A stretch of 64,000 nt of DNA, taken from the NCBI GenBank assembly GCA_028015205.1, contig CM051511.1, forward strand, positions 34,340,001 to 34,404,000. The letters are read 5' to 3'. The notes below the pieces were generated by a model that saw only the letters and a list, made by a program, of their open reading frames with translations, did no database searches and was not told the DNA's origin. Position 1 is the stretch's first letter. Each line of letters begins with the position of its first letter. Positions 11,130-22,100 of this stretch are shown piece after piece. The DNA is from Mytilisepta virgata (taxonomy: Eukaryota; Mollusca; Bivalvia; Mytilida; Mytilidae). Made by a program: the position numbers and the translations under genes.

Positions 11130-12379
11130 AAAGGAAAATTATATCTATTACATAACTAGTTTTGTATACAAAATAGCCTACGTTTTAAAGAACAAAATTC
11201 TCTGATTCAAACAAAAACACTCTGATCATAACATTATATCAAAATATTATATGATGATGTATATAGGTACTGTAACACCACAATATCATTGAATGCAGCA
11301 GTCGTGTTTTAAGAAACAATTGCTGTTCATTTTGAAAGCAAAAGTACCTCTATGCTTGTCTATTCACACGGGATATTTTGAGGAAAAACTGCCTTTTAAC
11401 AAATTTGCAGGGTCACTGGGTCGTCAAAGTAAATTCTAAATATAAAAATGGGAAATTTGCCTATTGTGATCGAAATAACAAATTAAAAAAAAAATAAAAA
11501 TTGTGATCCCGGACATTAAATAAGAAATTTTAGGACATTGCATTTTTTAATGTATCTCTAATAATCCGGAAAAAATATTTTTTATCGGGCCGATCCATCA
11601 TCCAAGATGGCCGCCAGCGGGGGACTAACATTTTTATGTAAAATGTCAAAATTATCAACAAAATATTAATGATCGAATTAAAATGCGATTCTAACACACG
11701 AAAAACTTTTGTAGTTTGTAGGTCTACGTGGCACCGTTAAAGTCCACAATTCAACCAAGTCTCTTTGACATGTGTGATCATGTGTGAAATGCGTTCACTA
11801 GGTGCATAACAGATTTGATTATGCACAAAAAATGTATGAACATGCCTCTTGTTCTGCTAAGCTTCCAAAACATATATATGCTTCCAATTTATATATATAA
11901 CTACAATTTATATATGAAAAAAATGAAAATAAATATATATATAGAGAGAGATAACACATTTAAAGTGCAAAATTTTAGTGGAAATTAAAATAAATACATT
12001 TTTATAATTTATAAGGACGTACGTGGATAGTGTATGTGTATAGCACATTTATAATAAACGCAGAATGTTCGTTGTTATAGTAAATATTTATTAAAAGTAC
12101 ACATGAAATAAGACAACAAAAAATAAAATAAAAAATAAATAAATATCCACTGAGAAGTCTGACCCCTGTGAGTTTACGCGGTGTGTAATTTGAAACAAAA
12201 GTTTTTATCGGGCCCTAATTAATGATTTTTACTTTATTTATTCAACACGGGAACGAAAATAACCCCCTCTAAATATATATATCTCAAGTATATGTCACAT
12301 GATTCAAACAAATACACCGTGCTAGCTATAATTGACATCCTGGTAAACATGATTGTTTGTGTACATATGTGTACGGATA
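11130..12379. other. Upstream region of the B-box gene
   Basis: No gene is supported. A stray inverted piece of the 166-bp monomer lies at 11579-11626, and TTTTTATCGGGCC occurs at both ends of a 620-bp interval (11580 and 12203). AT-rich low-complexity stretches lie at 11870-11950 and 12115-12145. The interval up to 12380 should hold the promoter and 5' UTR of the B-box gene, but I see no decisive TATA box. Confidence 0.4.
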
Positions 12380-13185
12380 ATGGCGACTTCCATGGCACAA
12401 ACGTGCTCCGAAAAATGCTGCCTATGCAGTGATGGAAATGGCTCTTTTTACTGTTATGAGTGTAAACATGTTTTGTGTAGCGTTTGTCGAGATATGCATG
12501 ATAAATTTCCTGCTGTCAGTGAACACACCGTAACTGAAATGCAAAGAGTTGACCTATCAACGTTCACTTGCAGGGCGCATTGCAGTGACCATGAGAAGGA
12601 ATTTTCTCTTTATTGCGATGAGTGTTCAATGTTTATTTGTATAAAATGCGTAACAACAACGCACAAAGGACACAATTTCTCTGATATTGCAAATATTGCA
12701 TCCGAAGAGCGGGAAAATTCGAAAGAAATGATAACTGAACTAAAAGAAAAAATGACAGTTATTTCTAACCTGCGCGAACAGATATCTAACGAGCATTTGA
12801 ATTTATTGAACAAAGAGGCCCAAGATGTTATCATCGATATTACGAAATCAATTGAACAAATGAAAACTTTTCTAGATTTGAAAAGAATTGTGAAAATAAC
12901 AGAGATTGAAGACTTTGAAAAATTAGAACGTGAAAATCTACAATCGTTCATGTCAAATGCAGATATCATTCAAGAAAAATATACACGTGTGTGCTCAGAA
13001 TTTGAGAACCTGTTGACTGAAATGCATGATGTAACATTTTCTTGGCGTTTAAAAGTTCTTAAGGATTCCTATGCCAATCTTGATGATATTCCCAAGAAAC
13101 CGGATCTTCCAAAAGTTCCACTGTTTGATAAAAGACTGTTTGTCAGGGAAGTTATAAATTACCTTCAGAAAGAATTTGATGTGTG
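12380..13185 (+). CDS. Exon 1 of B-box gene
   Basis: Carries both B-boxes. Box 1 is C-x2-C (residues 13,16)..CYEC..CSVC..H. Box 2 is C64-x2-H67..C79-x2-C82..C87-x2-C90..H95-x2-H98. Charged helices follow. If not spliced, the frame ends three bases later at TAA (13187), because the donor is written TG|GTAAGA. A short unspliced isoform of 269 residues is therefore also possible. Start: ATG in a TAATGGC context. Confidence 0.8.
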
Positions 13186-16100
13186 GTAAGATATTATATT
13201 CTAGAGATGAAATTTTATTACGTAAAATTGCATACATTTACATAATTATCTACATATTAGCAACACCGTAAATTATTTGTACTCGCCATTGTCATCTTAT
13301 AATTGTATTACTGCTTAACCGATCAACCCTACGTATACTTGATTTGTGTCTAATGCCCTAAATATTTCATTTTTTACATTCTTGAGTAAGGACTGTTAAA
13401 CTGGATTTTGGTTCTGTTTCAAATGGATTTGGGAAGCACCTTAAAATTTTATCTATATGTTGATATTTTTTTAGAGTCCATCAAGAAATGTTTGTTTGTT
13501 TTAAGGGAACAGTCATTATTTACCGGGGGGGGGGGTTGGATAATTTTTCACCAAAACCATGATGATAAAATTACCCCCCCCCCCCCCCAGATGGGAAAAA
13601 TTCAAGAAATCAACCCCCCCCCCCCCGGAAGAATCAATTTGAAAATTTTGACCCCCCCCCCCTTCCTTAACTTCCTAGTATCAGAGGAAAACAACTATAA
13701 AAATGACATTTATTGTACCTTTATAACATTTGTACATGTAATACAATATTAAAACAAAACACGCATTGTTAGACAACATGGACAATTTCAAAACCTTTTT
13801 CAAAATAACAATCCAAAGATACTAATATTAGATATAGTAAATTTATACTATGCTGTATACGACGTATTTCAAGGAGTTACATCTCATCAGCAGCATTAAA
13901 ACCGAAACATTTGGAAGACCAAAAACCAAACTTATTTTAAAACAAGAAGTACTCATAACCAAAAATACTGAAATAAGAAGCCACATTTCAACTAAGGATA
14001 TCTACCATGTGCAATACAAGGAATGAACCCTTAGTAATTCTATTATTTTTGAATTTTGCTAAATACTGGTAATTTCTATAACACAAACTAACCTTTAATC
14101 AGTCCTCACCACTCTCAACTACTCCATCATTCTCTCCATGATTGCTTTCACTCTCCATTTGCTCCTCACTTTCATGACCACTCATTTCCTCCATACTGGC
14201 TCCCTGATTTGCAGTACTTAACCAACTTTCATGCTGTCTTTCATACAATTCCCAATATCTTTCTTCCACACGATCATCCAAGTTTTCCTAAATCAAACAT
14301 TTTGCCGTATGATTAAAAAAAATATTCTCAAATAAAATAAACAGAGCTTTTGGAATTGTTACACAATTCAACATCAATATTGTTTGTACCAAAGAAATAC
14401 TTTTCTTTGCAAAGGTCATACAATCCATTTATATGAGGAGAAAACAAAAGTTCTTGATTTTCAATTGAAGGACACAGCTGTTTGTTCAAATTGTTGCACT
14501 TTGAAACGAGAATTTTCAGTTTCCTTTTTACTGCCTTTCTACGGTTAAGGCTCTTCTTTTGTCTCTCATTCCAACTTCAGTCCTGCCAACTCGACCCTTA
14601 GCTCCGAAAAGTTGCTTGTATTTATGTAGCAATCTCACATTGATGCAAAAATTCCTTCACTTTTTCCTTCCGTTCAGATAAAGGAAGCAAGCATGTCGCT
14701 TTCATCAGCTTTTAAATCCCCATGTAAATTGTTAATGATTGATAATTCTGATTCAATTTTTCGACCCACCCAGTGTGCCCTAAAAAAAAATTTAAGCCCC
14801 CCCAGTATAAGTAAAAAAAAATTTGAACCCCCCCTAAAAATTCCCAACCCCCCCCCCCAGCTGGTAAATAATGACTGTTCCCTAATAGTTGGGGTTTAAC
14901 GCCGTTTTCAGCACATTTGGCCATTTCGCGGCGGCCAGTTTTTATTGGTGGAGGAAGCCGGAGTACCCGGAGAGAACCACCGACCTTCGGTAGGAAAATT
15001 GGCAATCCTTGTCAATTAAGATCGGAGTCGAACACACCGCGACACAGGTGAGATCCGAACTCACAACCACAGCGTTGACAGGCTAGTGATCATTAGAAGT
15101 CATGACGAACTACCTAGACCACTCGGCCACCGAGGCCCCTCAAGAAATGTATAAAAGCTGTCAGTCAGCAGTAAAGATTGACAATGAATGCTCCAATGTT
15201 TTTTTTCATATTGACAGAGGAGTGAAACAAGGGGACAGTGTAAGCCCACTTTATTTAATTGTTTTATTAATGACCTTCATGCTATTTTTGACACTACATG
15301 TGATCCTCTGTATCTTCAGAATACTTCAATAAATAGTCTTAGTTATGCAGATGATTTGGTAATATTTCCAGAATCACATAAAGGACTATAAACTGTGCTC
15401 AATAAACTAAATATGGCAACTTCAGTCAATACTAAAAAAAACAAAAATGTTGGTATTTCAGAAGAATAACGCTTCTTTTCCACAATTCTTTTATAAAAAT
15501 CAGCCTTTTACAGTTGCATATGAATATAATTTTCTTGGGAATATTATACATGTAGATAGTAAAGGAAATTTTAAGCGATTTGTGCAGGAATTGTCAAAAA
15601 ACGGGCTAAAGTATTCTTTGCTCTGAAAAAGTATAAGTCAGATTTTGTTAATGTTCCTGCTGATCTATCTTGTAAATAATTTGATACTTTAATTAGGCCT
15701 ATTTTGCTTTATAATGGTGAAGTCTGGTTTATGGAAAATTATTTATCACTATACAAATCTGTTGCTAGATCTAAGGCACGTGGAACCATCTGTGACACAC
15801 TATCATTGGTGACAAATTTTATTTTGAAAAGGTACATCATAAATATTGTAAATCCACCTTGGGTATTCGAAAAACGGCATGTAATTTAGCAGCAAAAACT
15901 GAGCTCTGAAGATATCCACTAGATTCTTTTATAAAAACACAAGTTATCATGTTTTATTTATGATATATTATTCTCGTAGTCACACTTGTGAAATAAACCC
16001 TTTGGTAAAAGAGGCTTTCAATTTAAATAAATTTTTACATGATGATACACTTGGTACACTTTTGCAAAAGAGGTATTCGCCGAATTTCAGTTGAATGAAA

Positions 16101-19100
16101 ATGATTTTGAATTCTGTAATAGGCCGTTTCATCTTGCTAAAACTACTTTTAATACTAAAAAAGCAAAACAAAAATAACCAGAGGAACGAAAATCTAAATC
16201 AAAAGCCCTTTGAATATGTATGCAAACACATAGATACTAATATAAAATGTTATGTGTTCAATCAGCACTGCAAACTGCCCAATGTGAATAACTGACTTAC
16301 CTCCACTTGATGTGACAATTTCTTCTGAAGCATTTGGCTAGCTAAAGTACATTTTTAGCTCACCTGGCCCGAAGGGCCAAGTGAGCTTTTCTCATCACTT
16401 GGCGTCCGTCGTCCGTCGTCGTCGTTAACTTTTTACATTTTGAACTTCTTCTAGAGAACCACTGAATGGAATGAAACCAAACATGGCATGAATGTTCCTT
16501 ATGAGGCGCTGACCAAGTGTTGTTACTTTGTAGCCGATCCATCATCCAAGATGGCCGCAGCGGGGGACTTAGTTTAACATAGGACCCTATGGGAAATGCA
16601 TACAAATGACTTCTTTTAGAGAACCACTGAATGGAATGTAACAAAACATAGCATGAATGTTCCTTACAAGGTGCTGACCAAGTGCTGTTACTTTGAAGCC
16701 GATCCATCATCCAAGATGGCCACCAAAGAGGGACTTAGTTTAACATAGGACCCTATGGAAAATACATACAAATGTCTTCTTTTAGAGAACCACTAAATGG
16801 AATGAAATAAAACATGGCATGAATGTTCCTTATGAGGTGCTGACCAAGTGTTGTTACTTTGTAGCAAATCCATGAACCAAGATGGCCGCCAGTGGGGGGA
16901 CTTCATTTAACATAGGACCCTATGGACAATACATACAAATGTCTTCTTTTAGAGAACCACTTAATGGAATGAAACCAAACATGGCATGAATGTTCCTTTT
17001 GAATTGCTGACCAAGTGTTGTTACTTTGAAGCCGAACCATCATCCAAGATGGACGCCAGATAGGGACTTAGTTTAACATAGGACCCTATGGGAAATAAAT
17101 ACAAATGTCTTCTTTTAGTGAACCACTAAATGGAATGAAATAAAACATGGCATGAATGTTCCTTATGAGGTGCTGACCAAGTGTTGTAACTTTGTAGGCC
17201 ATCCATCATCCAAGATGGCCGCCAGCGGGGGACTTCGTTTAACATAAGACCCTATGGACAATACATACAAATGTCTTCTTTTAGAGAACCACTAAATGGA
17301 ATGAAACCAAACATGGCATGAATGTTCCTTATGAGGTGCTGACCAAGTGTTGTTACTTTGAAGCCGATCCATCATCCAAGATGACCACCAGAGAGGGACT
17401 TAGTTTAACATAGGACCCTATGGAAAATACATACAAATGTCTTCTTTTAGAGAACCACTAAATGGAATGAAATAAAACATGGCATGAATGTACTTTATGA
17501 AGTGCTGACCAAGTGTTGTTACTTTGTAGCAAATCCATCAACCAAGATGGCTGCCAACGGGGGACTTAGTTTAACAAAGGACCCTATGGGAAATATATAC
17601 AAATGTCTTCTTCTAGAAAACCGCTTAATGGATTGAAACCAAACATGGTATGAATGTTTCTTTTGAGGTGCTGACCAAGTTTTGTTACTTTGTAGCTGAT
17701 TTGTCATTGTCCTTATACATGTAAAGTCATTTTCTACAATTTCAATGAATTTATTGGTAATTTCTGTAAACTTTACAAAAGTCTTCTGCTTTTGATTAAA
17801 TTACGGGGCCAATATTAAACCAAATTTGGCCTCAATCATTATTAGGATATCTGTTATGATTTTTGACTATTTTAACATGATTTCCAAAACCAAAGTAGAA
17901 TCAGGTGAGCGACACAGGCTCTTGGGAGCCTCTAGTTAGAAAATGAGTTAAAATTATTTTTGGAAAAGTGAATGTATTTCAGAAAATGGCTATCGATTTT
18001 CGGAGGTGGAAGTACCGCACATGTGACCTGTGTGAGAATGGGACAGAACTGGGAAGTGAGCGAAAAGGAACTCAAGTTCTTTATTGGCCATTTCTTTCTT
18101 CAAAAAAACAAAATAACTGTTTGTTTAATCATAAGTGAACATGAAGGCTATGTAAGGGAGCAACCAGTTGATTTGGATGGGGGGGGGGGGGGGGGGGGTT
18201 GGCAAAATAAAAAAAGACAGATCTTTCCAGGTGTGAAATAAATGCAGGACCGTGTCAATTTTTTTGTTTTAAATGATAATAAAAATTATGCCGCAACAGC
18301 GCCCGAAAAAAAAATACAGGACCAAACTTGCGACGAAAATAACTGGCAGGATCAGGCATTTGATCCAACAGCCCCCCCCCCCCCCCCCAAAAAAAAATCA
18401 AATGGTCAGACATGAGGGTAGATCTGGACATCAGTTTTCAGTATTTGTCGTTTCTTCTTATAATTGGTTTTAGGTTATGTGAAGATTGTGTCCAACGGGA
18501 AGAGGAGATAGAGGAACTGAAAACTGAAATTAACCAGTACAAGGCAGATGCACAGAGGTACATGTAACCACAGTTGTGTGGAATATATAGACATAGTTGG
18601 GCTGTAGTTGATTAAAGTTTCATTTTGGGCCATTCGGGACACACATTTAGTGGTTCGCTTTTGTGTAATGTGTGTCGTAATGTTTTGCTTAAACGTTGGC
18701 CTTAAGTTACAGAAAAAACTGAAAATAAAACAAGAAGCTCATCTGGGGTTTGAATGGGAAAAGTGTTAGATAGAGCTTGTACATACAGACTTTGATTTTT
18801 TATCACATTTGCTACGACAAAAGTCTCTTGTTAGTTTGACACTGTTCGGAGAACGACTGGTTGGAAAGTAAGATTTCCTGTCCGTCAGACCGCTTCTTGT
18901 TCAAAAATATTTCAAAGATTTTATTTTGCCGCAACAATATTTTCTACAATTACTAAAATCATTTAAGCATTATTAATTTACAACGGAACTTAAATGTAAA
19001 TAGTTGATATAAAATTCTGTTCATACTGAATGTACATTGACCCAAGTGACCTAAAAGTGAACAACTTAAGTATTCCATACAAAAATAAATATTTTATTTT

Positions 19101-22100
19101 GTTTAAATGTTTATATTGACAAAATGGTGTTCACAGCAAATTGGGCAATATATATATAGTTTGCTGTTTGGTGTTATAGACAACCTTTACTTAGATGCCT
19201 CATGATGCATCCTGGGATCGAACTCGCAAACGCAAGTACGTCTGAACGGTGATCTGAAACTCGCTTTTTCGAGTATGGCGTCATCAGTGAAGAAGGTGTA
19301 GAAATGTATAGATAAGGGGTAATCTAAAGATTGGGGTTGGGGGACACAGTGCCTAAATCGTATAACTACTATTTACCCTGTCAACACTAAGAATTCGAAT
19401 CAAGCCGGCTGGAAATTATGGAAAAAATTTGGAATTGAATATAAAATTCAGTTTGATTCAAAACTTTATTGCAAACCTAAAACCTACACTTTTCAGCCCC
19501 CTTCCTTAGTTCTATTGACTGAAATATAAAAGAAACCACTGTTTCTATATCTTCTGGTGTTGATGGATTTAAACAAATAGGAAATCATTGATGCTGGGGT
19601 TTGATAAAAAATTCACGCGTGTAAATCAATCCAGGCTTACAAATGCTTCGAAAATAAAATAATTATACAAACAAACACGACAAAAGGGGATTAATTCATG
19701 TATTTTCCGTTTTATTATTTAACTCTTGTTTCAGTAAAAATGATGATATGAGGAAACAAGAACAAGAATTAAAGCTGTTGAGAATTAATTCAGAGGGTTA
19801 TAAAAATGTAGCTGATCTAAATGCAAAAAGTACAATGCAGTAAGTATAATTATTTTAAAAGTTGAAATAGTTCCAGTATTCAGTCAGTGACTTAAGACAG
19901 TCATGGTAAATGTTCTCATTAAAATATATGTTTTCAAATTGCTGATAAGTGGATCCATGAAGTCTGCAACAAGGATGACTGTCAAGTCAGTGATACCAAT
20001 AAGCTATATATACGACATGCACGCATCGTCATATCAGACATGCAAAACTGTGCATATCACCACTAAAATGCGATACATTTCAATACCTGCATCCAAAAAA
20101 GTAGACAAACAAATATTCTATGCAAAAGATGTGCACATGTTGTTGATTTACACCTTGCTAGTCAATGGTTACGAAAAGCAAATCGTAACCCTTGGCTAGC
20201 GCAGATGTCAGTTTACGACTTGTCAGTTGTGTGCAAGGCCAAATGTTGAAGAAAAAAGATGTCAAAGAGCATATGTCAAAAATATTTGTATACATGAATT
20301 TCTATTTTGGGAAGGGGAGACACATGTGAACATTCCTTTCATTTTGGTTTATTATTTATAGATACCACGAGAAATATTCAAAGTTATCAGAAGAGTATAA
20401 GAGTTTAGTGAAGAAGAATGAAAGGTAGGACAAATATAATGCCAGGGATTTATCGTATCTGTTCACGACCTATATCTACATAAATCTAATTTAGAATTTT
20501 ACGGATAACATGCCTGCTTATATCTCTCTACTGCATAACAATTGATAATGTTAAATATTTACATTATGCTGATTTATTTAAAATCTAAGAATGTGATTCA
20601 TTGTAATATTATTTCCTTTATGTTCAATTCCAGTTACTGGTAAGTATGATCGCTGGTCTAATAGGATTCAAAGGATTTGAAATAGGTGTTTTAGTTTGAG
20701 AGAACATATGAATAGTAAACAAATAAGCAAGAAAAAAATATAGGTTCATGTGCTCATTTTAGAGCTATAAGGCCTTGAAAATTTTAAGGAAATGGTTTTT
20801 CTCTGGATTTTTCATTGTCTTTGCATTGACAACTTCAGTCTCTCAAAGATGTATGAAAAAATAAAAAGGATTTCATAAAATTTTGTCAAATACCATTTTA
20901 AGGTATATATGATTGAATTATAAAAGAAAAAGTGGGGGTTCATGGGCAAAAAATTTCATGTTTAAGAAATGGATAAAAGCCGAGGATTCCGAAAATCTGA
21001 CAAAAAGACCAAAACATGACCAGCGAGCATCCTTAATTGTACATGTATAGAGTATGCAATACGAAAATGCACTCTAAACTAATTTTAATCTCAAAGCAAT
21101 TTTTATTCGAAACAGATTTTTCAATTATTATGTGTGTATCTAAGTGGTGTAATACACGGTACCTCGAATTACTGGAACCCCCCGTAATTACTGGAATCCT
21201 CAGGTAAATACTGGAATCCCCTTCGAAATAACCGAAATCCCCTTTAATATCACTGCAAACCCTTTGAAATCGATAAATAATGTGTGTTTTTATTAAAATA
21301 TGTTATTTTTGGGTAAATTAATTCAGAAAAAATGTGTATTTTAAAGCATTTTTCTATATATCCTTTACACTGTACATAAACAATATGGCGTCTTTTCTAT
21401 AGTCATAGTCATCATAGTGTTTTTATTCCTTATAGAGAATTTTTTTCTTTGTGTGTTTTTTTTTTTTTTTTTTTGTTACTCATTATATAACAGTAACTGG
21501 AATCCTCAGGTAAATACTGGAATCCCCTTCGAAATAACCGAAATCCCCTTTAATATCAAGGAAAAGAAAGACAACTCTAGATTGACTGTTGAATGATATT
21601 ATTTATTTGTATGTCAAGATGGATCGTACCATGAAATGCTGCCTTTCTGCTCTGGTACAAGTGTTCAGCTGATTTAAAGGTTTCCCCGTTGAACTCTAGG
21701 TCATACATGTAAAAGTTTGACAAAACGTCTGACTTTCCTTTTACGTATGTAATCATTTTCAAAATATATTATCAATGTACAACTATAACTACTGTTATAT
21801 AATGAGTAACAAAAAAAAAAAAAAAAAAAAAAAAAAACACACAAAGAAAAAAATTCTCTATAAGGAATAAAAACACTATGATGACTATGACTATAGAAAA
21901 GACGCCATATTGTTTATGTACAGTGTAAAGGATATATAGAAAAATGCTTTAAAATACACATTTTTCTGAATTAATTTACCCAAAAATAACATATTTTAAT
22001 AAAAACACACATTATTTATCGATTTCAAAGGGTTTGCAGTGATATTAAAGGGGATTTCGGTTATTTCGAAGGGGATTCCAGTATTTACCTGGGGATTCCA

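Noticed and set aside
9764..11205. Repeated frames encoding M.DRLQSNNTWSAPHKEHSC.. in copies A, B and C
   Set aside because: Each is one 166-bp tandem unit read through and stops once per unit. Period changes of one or two bases and loss of frame between units show no selection for protein.
12610..12969. 119-codon minus-strand frame
   Set aside because: Antisense shadow of the B-box exon.
13408..13752. Frame with poly-Pro and Gly runs
   Set aside because: Produced by C and G homopolymers. No conserved sequence between them.
16270..16345. Minus-strand exon-like block ending GGAG|GTAAGTCAG
   Set aside because: Only about 12 codons, an uncertain acceptor and no partner exon. Likely part of the LINE/repeat boundary.
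17972..18241. 89-codon frame with poly-Gly upstream of exon 2
   Set aside because: Ends in a G homopolymer and lacks splice signals. Intronic sequence.
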